From the NCBI GenBank assembly GCA_010279815.1, contig QEOQ01000651.1, forward strand, positions 354,587 to 418,586: a stretch of 64,000 nucleotides of DNA, read 5' to 3'. Below are positions 22,231 to 31,782 of the stretch, in pieces. Source of the stretch: Brachionus plicatilis (lineage: Eukaryota; Rotifera; Eurotatoria; Ploima; Brachionidae). The notes beneath the pieces were generated by a model that made no database searches, had not been told where the DNA came from, and saw only the letters and a program-made list of their open reading frames with translations. Position 1 is the first letter of the stretch. Each line of letters starts with the position of its first letter. Position numbers and translations under genes: made by a program.

Positions 22231-22410
22231 TTAATTTATCAGCTTTGAAACACTTGAATGCAACTTTATCAAACGTTCTTCCCTCTCTTTAAGAGTTTTA
22301 AATAATGCTTTATCGCCTTTGAAATTATTATGATCCATTTGTTTTAAAAGCAAATTTTGATGTTGAATAAACTTTTTGATAATTTCCAAATCTCCGTCAC
22401 TCTTGTTAAA
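22231..22410 (-). CDS. Orphan terminal exon, charged helical peptide
   Basis: Minus-strand reading from about 22410 gives SDGDLEIIKKFIQHQNLLLK, then QMDHNNFKGDKALFKTLK and REERLIKLHSSVSKLIN, stop near 22231. A CTTTTTAACAAG acceptor-like site precedes it. The composition is coding-like and coiled-coil-like, but no start, upstream exon or family could be found. It could be the last exon of a gene whose other exons were lost, or a decayed duplicate. Confidence 0.4.
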   Translation of the reverse strand, partial: FNKSDGDLEIIKKFIQHQNLLLKQMDHNNFKGDKALFKTLKEREERLIKLHSSVSKLIN

Positions 22411-22855
22411 AAGAAACCTTTACTCGAACTTAGGGTTTTAGAAGTCTGAAAAAGTCCAAAGATAAATAATCTTTATTTTATTTCACTTGCCAGTGAATAT
22501 AATATATCATAGTCCTACTTTGGTTGCTAGTTCGTTCATTTATTTGAAATTAAAATTTTTGTTAGTTCATTTATTTGAAAAGAATAATTTTTTTAATTAA
22601 TTATAAAAATTTATAAGCAACATCTTTGATAAATATTATAAGGTAATTTTTTTTTCAAGATATCATATCTGTCTCTATCAATTTGTAAAATTTGTCCTTT
22701 TGTCAAATAATCAAATTTCTTTAATAATAATCTTGATTATCTTTTTCGATTTAATTGTAAATATTCTATTGATTTCAATTTTTTAATCGCATTTAACAAA
22801 AAATAAAAAGAAAATATTTTAGTCTATTTTTTAAATGAGTTGAAGTGATTTTATT

Positions 22856-23250
22856 TAGACTTTCATATGCGACCGAGTGGATTATGTAAAATGTGGCCTA
22901 AAGACTGATGCCAGTTTGGTAACCGAAGATTTTTTGTTTGTCACATAATTTTGAATCACTTATTTGGTGAATTATTGATACGAAAAATACGAAAAATTTT
23001 CAATTTCGATTGGTCACAAAACTATTCTGTTTGGTCATCAAATTTTCAGAAAAAATTAATAACTTTAATTAACATTAATTCTGTTATTTATTTGATTTTA
23101 AATAGAGTTACCCAAATATTTTCTTGGATTACAAAATTATTTTCAACAAAAAATTGGTTTAAAATTATATTAACAAAATATCCAGTCACCAAACTGGCAT
23201 CAGTAATCAGTTCACTTATTAAAGGACCAACTTGGTCATATAAAAGACCA
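22856..23250. mobile_element. Degenerate GGTCAC-family TIR element
   Basis: Left TIR (GACTTTCATATGCGACCGAG, then GACTGATGCCAGTTTGGTAA) and right TIR read as complement (GGTCTTTTATATGACCAAG, then TTACTGATGCCAGTTTGGTG) are imperfect inverted copies over about 75 bp. Their word order parallels the better elements at 52283 and 62067. The interior has two further TTGGTCA words but no zinc-finger frame. Flanking 8-mers do not match well, so the exact ends are uncertain. Confidence 0.5.
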
Positions 23251-23389
23251 ATTTATAAGGAATCATAAAGTTTTATTATATCTCCTCTTAAATTCCATTT
23301 TGGAATGTAATTTTTTGACTTAGGACCAGACTTTGGCAAAAGTCATTAAGTCAAAGTCTAGTCAAGTCATTTGACTTCTTTGAATTTTC

Positions 23390-23640
23390 ATTGTACATGA
23401 TGAATCAGATAAAGATGAAATAAATTTGAGATCTGCAAAGATAGAGACTGTGGGCTATTTGTTTGAAAAAGAAATTGAAGCAGCAGCTGAAAACCGATAT
23501 GAGTTCTATAAAAATTAGCGCAGTATTTCTGGCACAATTGTTTTATCCAAAAGTACTTTTTCCATGTTGGATATCAAGTTTGGGATAGGTGGAATAGAAT
23601 CTCAACAGAGCCTGTCGAAAAAAACGTTTTTGTTAACTAA
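23390..23640 (+). pseudogene. Decayed coding fragment, unidentified
   Basis: A short frame at about 23398-23519 reads DESDKDEINLRSAKIETVGY, then LFEKEIEAAAENRYEFYKN before a stop. After the stop, a related-looking frame continues SGTIVLSKSTFSMLDIKFG. The composition is coding-like, but no domain is recognised. It could be gene debris or part of the retrotransposon that follows. Confidence 0.35.
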
Positions 23641-23779
23641 AATAATATTTAATTTTTTAGGATGTTTTTATCACAAAATTAATTTCTGAAATTTTTATCT
23701 GTCTCTTCATTGTAATTTCCTATTATCTAATTCTTTAAAAAATGCTAAAAAATTAATAAAAAACTGTGACCCTCTGAGA

Positions 23780-23951
23780 ATTGAAGCAAGAGAATTCGAC
23801 GAGTTTTGCAGAGAACAGGGAAATGAAATTTGGTAATGGTTTCGCGGAACGCACCATCAAAACAATTAAACAAATGTTGAGCTCATACGTGGCGGATAGT
23901 CACGACGACTGGGACGAAATATTAGGCAAGGTTACGTTTGCATATAATAAC
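23780..23951 (+). pseudogene. Ty3/gypsy integrase core fragment (left of an insertion)
   Basis: The frame reads NGFAERTIKTIKQMLSSYV, then DDWDEILGKVTFAYNN, matching the C-terminal part of a gypsy-type integrase core, including the catalytic Glu region and the WDE...FAYN landmark. The frame is cut at 23952 by a hAT-like element and resumes at 25246 as ATHESTSYS, the expected continuation. The protease, reverse transcriptase and RNase H are absent here. Confidence 0.8.
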
Positions 23952-23984
23952 CAGAGTTGGTCAAAAGTCAAACTTTAAAGTCAG

Positions 23985-24310
23985 AATCGTCAAAAGTCAA
24001 AGTCAAAGTCTGACTTTGACTTGAGTCTAAAATAATTTCAAAGTCAAAGTCTGACTTTGACTTGAGTTCATAATAATTTCAAAGTCAAAGTCTGACTTTG
24101 ACTTGAGTTCAAAATAATTTCAAAGTCAAAGTCTGACTTTGACTTGAGTTCAAAATAATTTCAAAGTCAAAGTCTGACTTTGACTTGAGTCTAAAATAAT
24201 TTCAAAGTGACTTGAGTCTAAATAAACCGCCAAAATAAATAATTTCAAAGTCAAAGTCTGACTTTGACTTGAGTCTAAAATAATTTCAAAGTGACTTGAG
24301 TCTAAATAGA
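23985..24310. repeat. Tandem array, 41-bp unit
   Basis: Units recur at 24031, 24072, 24113 and 24154 (spacing 41). They then pass into longer variants carrying AGTGACTTGAGTCTAAATA and CCGCCAAAATAAA. The unit contains the self-complementary core AAAGTCTGACTTT. Confidence 0.9.
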
Positions 24311-24421
24311 CCGCCAAAATAAACGGCCAAAAATATACGGGCGACCAAAAATCCGGCAAAAAATTAAAAAAATAATATAATTTAAAATATATTTATTATT
24401 TAAAAAAAGTAGCTTTTTAAT

Positions 24422-25051
24422 NNNNNNNNNNNNNNNNNNNNNNNNNNNNNNNNNNNNNNNNNNNNNNNNNNNNNNNNNNNNNNNNNNNNNNNNNNNNNNN
24501 NNNNNNNNNNNNNNNNNNNNNNNNNNNNNNNNNNNNNNNNNNNNNNNNNNNNNNNNNNNNNNNNNNNNNNNNNNNNNNNNNNNNNNNNNNNNNNNNNNNN
24601 NNNNNNNNNNNNNNNNNNNNNNNNNNNNNNNNNNNNNNNNNNNNNNNNNNNNNNNNNNNNNNNNNNNNNNNNNNNNNNNNNNNNNNNNNNNNNNNNNNNN
24701 NNNNNNNNNNNNNNNNNNNNNNNNNNNNNNNNNNNNNNNNNNNNNNNNNNNNNNNNNNNNNNNNNNNNNNNNNNNNNNNNNNNNNNNNNNNNNNNNNNNN
24801 NNNNNNNNNNNNNNNNNNNNNNNNNNNNNNNNNNNNNNNNNNNNNNNNNNNNNNNNNNNNNNNNNNNNNNNNNNNNNNNNNNNNNNNNNNNNNNNNNNNN
24901 NNNNNNNNNNNNNNNNNNNNNNNNNNNNNNNNNNNNNNNNNNNNNNNNNNNNNNNNNNNNNNNNNNNNNNNNNNNNNNNNNNNNNNNNNNNNNNNNNNNN
25001 NNNNNNNNNNNNNNNNNNNNNNNNNNNNNNNNNNNNNNNNNNNNNNNNNNN
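24422..25051. other. Assembly gap (Ns)
   Basis: A run of Ns flanked on both sides by tandem AAAGTC-rich arrays, so it is probably a collapsed or unresolved part of the same array. Confidence 1.
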
Positions 25052-25245
25052 GACTTTTAAACAACTCTGGTCCAGACTTGACTTCAAAAATATAAAATTT
25101 AAAGTCAAAGTCCAGACTTGACTTCAAAAATATAAAATTTAAAGTCAAAGTCCAGACTTGACTTCAAAAAAATAAAATTAAAAGTCAAAGTTCAGACTTG
25201 ACTTTGACTTCATGACTTTGACTTTTGACCAACTCTGATAATAAC

Positions 25246-25985
25246 GCTACACACGAGTCAACAAGTTATAGTCTAAATCAAATAATTTTTTGAACAACAC
25301 TGATGAGCAAGTGCGACAGAAAATTACAAATTGAAACTAGTGAGCCAGTAGCGTCGCGCGAAGAAATCCAGAAAACATCGAACAGGCGCAACAAAAGCAA
25401 AAGAAGCAATACGACAAAGCGGCGAGGAACAACCAAGTGTTTAAAGTAGGCGATCTGGTGATGTTGTCGAACAATAGGCAAAAAGTAGGACAGATCAGAA
25501 GTTTCGTTCCGAAATTTCTAGGCCCTTTTGAGGTAACGAGTATCTTGGGTGACGTTAATTTTGAGGTCCGTGACGTGAAAACAGAAAAAAAACAAATTGT
25601 GCACTACATTCGGATGACACGTTACGTGGCAAGAGATCACGCTAAAATGATGGAAAGTATCAGTTCAGATTCAGGGAGCGAATGGAGAGAAAACAAGAAA
25701 ACCATTGCCATCCACAGGAAGAAAAAGAACCAAGTGAGACCAGCAAGCGAACAAGCCGGAAGAGAAGAGACTAGGTCAGAGGTTGTTGAAATAGAAAATG
25801 GAGCTACGCAAAATACGAACCAAAACCAGCCGGCCCAAGCGAACAGTAAAAAACCATGTACGGTACACCAGAGAAAACGACAGGACCAGGATGAGCAGTG
25901 AAAGAAAACAATAGGTGCGATGAGTGTGATTTCGTAACGAGCACAGCTGGAGCGTTAGGCTCACACAAGCGGATACACAAAAAAG
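25246..25985 (+). pseudogene. Ty3/gypsy integrase C-terminus with terminal C2H2 finger
   Basis: From 25344 the frame reads QAQQKQKKQYDKAARNNQ, then FKVGDLVMLSNNRQ and GPFEVTSILGD, the linker and SH3-like C-terminal domain of gypsy integrases. A Ser/Lys/Gln-rich tail ends at TGA 25899-25901. In another frame (25898-25990) a C2H2 finger follows directly: CDECDFVTSTAGALGSHKRIH. A frame break also lies between 25246 and 25344. The copy is therefore inactive. Whether the finger was fused to pol by frameshifting or by decay cannot be told here. Confidence 0.7.
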
Positions 25986-25989
25986 GGAA

Positions 25990-26423
25990 ATAGCTTAAAA
26001 AAGAACAAGGGTCTAACAACAAGTTAACCAAAACCAAAATCAAGAACTCTATTAAACCTTTTTTACACAAACTATTTTTATTTATTTTATTATTTTTATT
26101 TATTTGTTTCGTTTAATGGAAGTCAAAATATTTATTTTATGAATTTAGTCCAGAAATTGCAAGTTTTGAAGTTTTTGATTTATTTTAAGACAGTTTTTTT
26201 TCAGACAGTTAAAAACATCTAACAATTTAGACAGTTAAAATACAGTTAAGTCAAATGAAACAAGACAAATTATTTACACTATTCCAGGAGTGCTTAGTTG
26301 TGCAAGAAGCACGAGCCAAGCTAGGATATTTTTTTTCCTCTCTCTAATAGTTAGAAACATTACTTTATCTTTCTTTACTCGTTTTATTTTTATTTTTCCC
26401 CATCTGTTCAACTCAAAAAAACC
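25990..26423. other. Probable retrotransposon 3' region
   Basis: It follows the integrase end and precedes a GC-rich frame. It contains two ACAGTTAA words and a pyrimidine-rich TTTTTTTCCTCTCTCTAATAG. It may include LTR sequence, but no matching second LTR is present in the window, so this cannot be confirmed. Confidence 0.35.
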
Positions 26424-26660
26424 ATGGAATTGATTTACGACTTGATCGTAAAGAACGTGCCAAGCGTAATAAATAGCCGGGACTTGTTAAAGACCCGGCT
26501 CAACGATAGGGCCCGCGAGGAAGGGCTCTCGCAAATATTAGTGTGCCACCTAGTGTCGAACAACCGGATTGAGCCGGGACACGCATTTGTGGCGATGACG
26601 ACCCCTCGGACGACGAGCGCGGGGGCCAAAAGCATTCGGCGGAGGGATGTGACCCTCTAG
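26424..26660 (+). CDS. GC-rich 78-aa frame, possibly retroelement-derived
   Basis: It starts in good context (AAAAACCATGGAA) and reads MELIYDLIVKNVPSVINSRD, then a basic stretch, ending at TAG 26658-26660. GC content is strikingly higher than the window average. A 52-bp segment ending at its stop (26609-26660) is repeated almost identically at 26686-26737, 77 bp downstream. No family is recognised. Position just after the gypsy pol remnant suggests a gag start or leader frame of a related element, but a recently acquired gene fragment is equally possible. Confidence 0.35.
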   Translation: MELIYDLIVKNVPSVINSRDLLKTRLNDRAREEGLSQILVCHLVSNNRIEPGHAFVAMTTPRTTSAGAKSIRRRDVTL

Positions 26661-26737
26661 CCCTTCCCCCCAAGACACCAGGAAAGACGACGAGCGCGGA
26701 GGCCAACAGCAAGCGGCGGAGGGATGCGACCCTCTAG
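26609..26737. repeat. Two tandem GC-rich 52-bp copies, 77-bp period
   Basis: GACGACGAGCGCGG to GACCCTCTAG at 26609-26660 and again at 26686-26737, with a few substitutions. Confidence 0.9.
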
Positions 26738-26749
26738 TCCGTATCTCTA

Positions 26750-27820
26750 AAAGTATCTAATTGTTTGATTAGTTAACTCTAACAACCCTAATGTTATTCA
26801 CTATTAGTTTTAAACTTTTCTCATAAATAAATTTATGTAATGAAAAAACAAAATAAATAAATCATAATTTGATTATCTACCTTATAACTGGTTTAAATTC
26901 ATTATTTATCATCTATATTTCTTTTTAAAAAAATTTCGTTTGATTGGCTCTTGGAGTAATTTTGGTCTAAAATTGTAGCCAAATAGGCTACCAATTCTTC
27001 GATTTCAACGAATTTGACGGTTTCAGGCTTTTTCAACAATTCTTTAAATTCTATTGTCTCTGAAGGGGAAAAATGTAGAATAAAAAAATATAGAAAGGTA
27101 AAAATATATTAGCCAAGCCATCAATATGTAGATTAATTGTTTAAGTGTCATATGAAGAAACAACTCTTTTGATTTTTTCTTTTTTCTCAACAAGTTTTTT
27201 TTTTGTTCGCTTTATACTTTCGCCTTGAAAAATGCTCACTAAATTTGACTACATGTAACTCTTCTCTTGTTTAAAAAAGTCTAATACCTTGTATACAGTC
27301 AAATTCTGCCAGGCTTTAGTCGTGAGTGCCACGATTCAACGTCATTATTGGTGTGCGGTAGATTTTCTGAAACGCGGTCAAAATAAGGTTTTTTTATATA
27401 TATTTATTCTTTTCTAATAAGTGGTTTTTTTTTCTATATATTTTTTTCTTTTCTATATTTGTTTCGACCTTTCATTTTTCTACGTTTTAAATATTCCTAT
27501 ATTTTTTTTTCTTTAATTTTTTTCTTTATTTTGATAAATCACCGTCTCTGAAAATAAGCAACTTTCAACTGAAAATAAGAATCAGATCTTAGCAAAATTT
27601 TTTAAAATTCAATCTGTAATTGTTTCACAAATGAAGTTATTTTACATGATATAAATTCATTCCATTTTTAAATATGCTTATTTTTTGTAAAGTATGAACT
27701 ACGCGATCAATCAATGACTCTATGAATGATCAAGTCATTAATGAATCGCATGAATAAAAAAAAATTTGAATTTAAGAATTTAATTTTTAATAGAATTGTG
27801 ATTTTTAAATAGTGAAAAAA
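26750..27820. other. Intergenic, no gene recognised
   Basis: AT-rich with TATATATTTTTTTCTTTTC repeats near 27400-27500. A GC-richer patch at 27300-27370 (CTTTAGTCGTGAGTGCCACG) is unassigned. Confidence 0.4.
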
Positions 27821-27824
27821 CTTA

Positions 27825-27992
27825 ATCATGGCCGAATTTCCAATTTTAATACGATTGATCACATTATATATTGTGCTTGGAGTGATTCCTTCCTTTGTAA
27901 AGTGCGCCACAAGATCGGATTTTGTCATTTGTGAAATCATATTTTAGACTGCTTTTCGAAAAGCCTCTCGTTCAGACTCAAAAAGTTCCATT
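27825..27992 (-). pseudogene. Transposase N-terminal helix-turn-helix relic
   Basis: Minus-strand reading gives MELFESEREAFRKAV, a stop, then MTKSDLVAHFTKEGITPSTI and YNVINRIKIGNSAM. The K(S/E)xLVxHFxxEGxxxSTIYNxINR pattern is that of the HTH at the N-terminus of mariner-like (DDE) transposases. The catalytic domain does not follow; the frame runs into AT-rich sequence. Confidence 0.55.
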
Positions 27993-28028
27993 TAAATTTT
28001 TTTTTTGTAATTTTAATAGTTAATATTA

Positions 28029-28575
28029 GGCAAATTGAAGTTTGAGATCAAGATCAAAAGATCAAAATATAAATTGTAATATTTTTTTTAATAATAGAGA
28101 AAAAATAAATTTTTTCAAAAGCAATTACTTGACATGCCATGTCAAGTTTATTTTCATATTTAAAATTTTAAAATGTCCCTTTTTATTGAACTTTATTAGG
28201 TTTAGATATTTTAATTGATTTTAATGAAAACTTAGTTTAAAGACAAAAAAATTAACTGTTTTAAAATTTAAAATTTATTAAAGTAGAGAAATAAAAAATT
28301 ATTTCAGTTTGAATGAATGGATATAAAAGTTATAAATTTGAATTTGTGAATAGGCTTAACTTGAATTATTTAAATTATTGATTGTTTTTGTTAAATAAAT
28401 TAGAGATCGATCATTTTGATGTTAATTTGATTAATGAACCATTATTAGACATAGCATGTCTAGTAATGTTTAGTATTTATTTCTTAGAAATTATTAAAAT
28501 CATTAGATTATTTAGATTTTAAAATTTTAAATGATCGTTTTGATCTTGAAATTTGATCTGAAACTTCAATTTGCC
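28029..28575. mobile_element. hAT-like MITE (GGCAAATTG family), perfect 8-bp target duplication
   Basis: Ends GGCAAATTGAAGTTTGAGAT and (complement) GGCAAATTGAAGTTTCAGAT, flanked by identical TAATATTA (28021-28028 and 28576-28583). The 547-bp interior is AT-rich and contains the palindrome CTTGACATGCCATGTCAAG. Related copies lie at 41389, 45575 (partial), 57604 and 63308 (inverted, truncated). Confidence 0.9.
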
Positions 28576-28837
28576 TAATATTAAGTAGTTTTAAATATAT
28601 ATATAGAGTATCACCTGATTATTTGCATGATCGGGCAAGTTAACTAAACTTTTGTCCATTTACCTATGCATCATCCGGTATATCTGGTAAAATCTATTAA
28701 CATTGAAGAAACAAATTTCGTGGTTATGCATTGATTCCTTTTAACATTCTCACAGTCAGACTTAAGAATTGCAGACCAAACAGCCACCGCGAGACGACGA
28801 ACAAAAGCTAAATATAGGGATCAAAATAATTTACAAT

Positions 28838-29040
28838 CAAGACATTCGAATGATTTCCTGATGAGATCTAGAATTTTTTAGATTTTTAATGAAAATAACT
28901 CCAAAAATCACAGATCTAAGATCTCTTTCGGTTTCTGACGCTGATAGCTGCTTGCCATTGATAAAATAAGGAAAATCTTTGTTTTTGTGCCCATAATGCA
29001 TGACCACAGATTTTGATGTGATGAAGAGAAGAAGCCTCAA
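28838..29040 (-). pseudogene. LINE reverse-transcriptase fragment
   Basis: The frame reads KSVVMHYGHKNKDFPYFING, then SETERDLRSVIFGVIF, matching KCKVMHCGSNNPQFNYTIN and TESERDLGVIV of the LINE at 35561-36817. It is a short, isolated piece. Confidence 0.7.
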
Positions 29041-29129
29041 TGGCGATGCAAGGAAGGACGACCAGCAGTAACATAAAGGTCAACAATCACCAGAGACGAC
29101 CAAAAGTTGCTTTATTTTTCACCAAAAGC

Positions 29130-29430
29130 TGCTTCAAAGTTGCTAAAGTTGCGAAAAATGCTAACATAATTTTTGTTTTTTTAAAAGTAAATTGATGTAC
29201 GGTACAAATAAAGTTCTTTTAATATTAAGTATTTTATATAAATAAAGTAAATTAGGTTTCTTAATTAAAAAAAAATCCATCCATATAAAATTTTTGTATT
29301 CTAAAAATAGTCATTTAGAAAAAAAAATTCTAAAAAAAAAATTATTAATGGAACTATTTTAGGTATAAAGAAGCCATTCCAAATTCTAATTTAAAATTAA
29401 AAAAAAATAAATCTTCTGTTTCAATTTAAC
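29130..29430. other. Intergenic, no gene recognised
   Basis: AT-rich sequence between a LINE fragment and the hAT transposase relic. No feature is supported. Confidence 0.4.
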
Positions 29431-29432
29431 AT

Positions 29433-29830
29433 TCTAATGGCAAAATGTCATCATCAAAATTATCGCTTTGATCCACCGATTCTTGAAAACCATAACTTTT
29501 GATATTATGATACAAAAAATTCGTTATAAAAATGGTTTTATCAGGCATATTTTGTCAATTATCCGACAAAATTATTTTATATTTCGATAACGCTCTTTCC
29601 GAATCAGCAGTGGATGATGGAATATGGAGAATCCAGCTTGAATATTCAAATATTTTCGGAAGTCTTGTTTTATTTTGAATCCACCATTTTTCTAAACTAA
29701 ACCGTTCCGGATCAACATTTTCAAATTCGGAAATCGAGTTGATGTAAACGGGCCATTCACTTGCTATACCGTTATATATATTGAATGGAATTTTGTTTTC
29801 CAAAAGATTTGAGCTAAAAAATTTTATTTG
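29433..29830 (-). pseudogene. hAT transposase C-terminal dimerisation domain relic
   Basis: The frame reads PERFSLEKWWIQNKTRLPKI, then YSSWILHIPSSTADSERALS and KYKIILSDN. These are the hAT C-terminal (Dimer_Tnp_hAT) landmarks: a W-x(n)-LP core followed by 'IP.SSA.SER.FS'. An in-frame TGA (29555-29557) interrupts it, after which the same frame continues MPDKTIFITNFLYHN to a natural-looking end near 29433. The N-terminal BED finger and catalytic residues are missing. It is the only hAT transposase sequence visible, and the window holds many MITEs with hAT-size 8-bp duplications. Confidence 0.8.
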
Positions 29831-30300
29831 CCTTGGGTCAAAAATTTAATTTATGATTTGTCAATGGGATTTTTGTTTTTTATGAAATTTGTTTAATTTT
29901 TATTGAATTAATTTAATAAAATAAATTATTTTAAAGTTAGGGTTTTAGTATTTTGATAAGTTTCAAAAATTTATTTTTAAATTTTTAAGATTAATAAAAT
30001 TTTTGGTCATTTTTGAAATATGGAATTTGATCAAAAATTTTACTTTGCCCTCTCTTTCGAAAATCAAAAAAAAACTTTTTTGGTGCATTTATTAAAAATT
30101 TTAATCATGATATTTTATAGATTAAATTGAAAAAGAACACAAAATAAATTAAATAAATAGTTTATAAAGCTGAATCAATCAACGATCTATTTTTTTTGTT
30201 TTTGTTTACAATGGTTGCCTTCTACTTGAAATTCACTTGTATCATCACAACTTGATTGAAAAGAAAAAAATAGAATTAATTTCAAAAAAACATTTAAATT
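29831..30300. other. Intergenic, no gene recognised
   Basis: AT-rich, with TTTTGATCAAAAATTT-like words. It includes the 3' flank of the secreted Cys-rich gene. Confidence 0.4.
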
Positions 30301-30306
30301 CGAAAA

Positions 30307-31311
30307 TTACAAGCAAATTTTGTACTCTGAATGACATTTCAAACTTTTTCCTTTGACACAAGTATCTCTTTCTGGTTGACATTGCATACCCAACTCTAAT
30401 CCAGTTGTGCAAATTTTTCTATCAAAATCACACAAAAGATTTTTTTTTGGATTACAAAATTCATTTTCAGAATCACACATATTTCCTGCCTCATAATATC
30501 GTACACAAATCGATTTTTCCGCATGACAAAAATAGTCTTCATGTTGACATGGATTCGATTGATCACAAGAGTCATGGTCTATGTTACCATCACATTTGCT
30601 AGTGTTTAAATTGCAAGTGAGGCCTTGTAGAGAATCGCATAAATTTTTGTCTTGGTTACACAATCCCATGTACGATGATAGTCTGGCACATTTAAAGCTT
30701 TGTTCGTCACAATGGTAACCAGGTGAACACAATGAATACTCTGGACTACAAAACTCAGCCTCGCTCAAATATCTGACACAAAAGCCATAAGTTTTGTCAC
30801 AAAAAAGACCTTCGCTCTTGTTACACAAGTCAAAGTTCTTGTCACAAAAATCTCCCAAGTTCAATGAGGCAAAACAAATTAGCTTTTCTGGATGGCAAAC
30901 GAAACCCGGTTTGCATTGCATATCATCATTTTGATTGCATCTATCCAGGTTTTCTTGATTCCTTTGGCAAATGTTATTCGAGCAAATTAGTTCCTTATAT
31001 TTGTTGCAAACAAGTCCATTCGGCTCACAAAATCCACCCTCTGGTACATTGAGAACACATTTGGAAGTTTCTACATTGCAATAGCCATTAGCCAATCTGT
31101 TGCATAAATCAAATTCAGGATCACATTCTTGGCCAACTAGACCATACTTAACACATTGCAAGGTCTTTGGATTACAAGCCTCGTTGGTTAAATTGCACTG
31201 AACATGATCACATGTCTTGATTTCTTCTAAATGGTTCTCAATTAGACTTGAAAACAAACAATTGATTAGGCAAGTGATTAAAATTGTTTTCAAAAATTTA
31301 TTAGAAATCAT
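30307..31311 (-). CDS. Secreted cysteine-rich repeat protein
   Basis: 334 residues starting with a signal peptide (MISNKFLKTILITCLINCLF). The rest is a row of about eight modules of roughly 35-40 residues, each with the pattern G..C(x5-8)LC(x5-8)GL.C(x6)C, for example GDFCDKNFDLCNKSEGLFC and GLCNQDKNLCDSLQGLTC. The layout resembles Dickkopf/EB-type extracellular disulfide modules, but no exact family is claimed. No membrane anchor follows, so secretion is likely. No intron is seen. It is arranged head to head with the Cys-rich gene at 31783, sharing about 470 bp of upstream DNA, which would allow co-regulation. Confidence 0.75.
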   Translation of the reverse strand: MISNKFLKTILITCLINCLFSSLIENHLEEIKTCDHVQCNLTNEACNPKTLQCVKYGLVGQECDPEFDLCNRLANGYCNVETSKCVLNVPEGGFCEPNGLVCNKYKELICSNNICQRNQENLDRCNQNDDMQCKPGFVCHPEKLICFASLNLGDFCDKNFDLCNKSEGLFCDKTYGFCVRYLSEAEFCSPEYSLCSPGYHCDEQSFKCARLSSYMGLCNQDKNLCDSLQGLTCNLNTSKCDGNIDHDSCDQSNPCQHEDYFCHAEKSICVRYYEAGNMCDSENEFCNPKKNLLCDFDRKICTTGLELGMQCQPERDTCVKGKSLKCHSEYKICL

Positions 31312-31782
31312 TTTAAGATTTTTTGATTTTGTACCAAAGAAAATTTTTCTACTTAAATAGTAAATTTTTTTGTTTGCGCTAGATTATTTTTATTAGTAAC
31401 TTCAAGGCAGAAATTTTAAAACTTCAATCACTAGAAAATAAATGAATCATTAAATTGAATTTATTTTTGATTTTTGGTCTGAAATATTTTAAATAATCAT
31501 ATCTTTTTCTATTAAAATCAAACGTTCTTTTTAAATTTAATTTTATTTGAATTTTTAAATTAAAACTAAGTTAACTGAGTAGAAAATGAAAGTAAAAATT
31601 CTAAATTACGATCTATTTTTTTCTCTGTTACCAATCCTTCAAAATTAAATAAATTTTTAAAAAGTAATTTTTTTTAAATATTAGATTGATTAATAGAAAT
31701 TACTTTTGAGACAAAAAATGGAAATAAATGTCAGGCATAAAAGTTCCAGAAAAAGCAACAAAAAAATATCAATCTTGTCAAA
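31312..31782. promoter_or_regulatory. Shared divergent promoter region
   Basis: 471 bp between two outward-facing secreted-protein genes. AT-rich; no specific binding site is claimed. Both start codons lie shortly after AAAAT-rich leaders. Confidence 0.4.

Larger units (their letters stand above)
23952..25237. mobile_element. hAT-like composite element inside a gypsy integrase; perfect 8-bp target duplication
   Basis: Ends CAGAGTTGGTCAAAAGTC and GACTTTTGACCAACTCTG. The flanks are identical 8-mers ATAATAAC (23944-23951 and 25238-25245). The left half is a tandem array of about 41-bp units built on AAAGTCTGACTTTGACTTGA, the right half a 40-bp array (25071-25200), with an assembly gap between. 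A second CAACTCTGG end at 25063-25071 suggests two merged copies. Confidence 0.85.

Noticed and set aside
23985..24310. CRISPR-like array
   Set aside because: Units are contiguous 41-bp tandem repeats without unique spacers, in a eukaryotic MITE.
24302..25148. Two minus-strand frames across the second gap
   Set aside because: Open only because of Ns; the readable parts are tandem-repeat translation.
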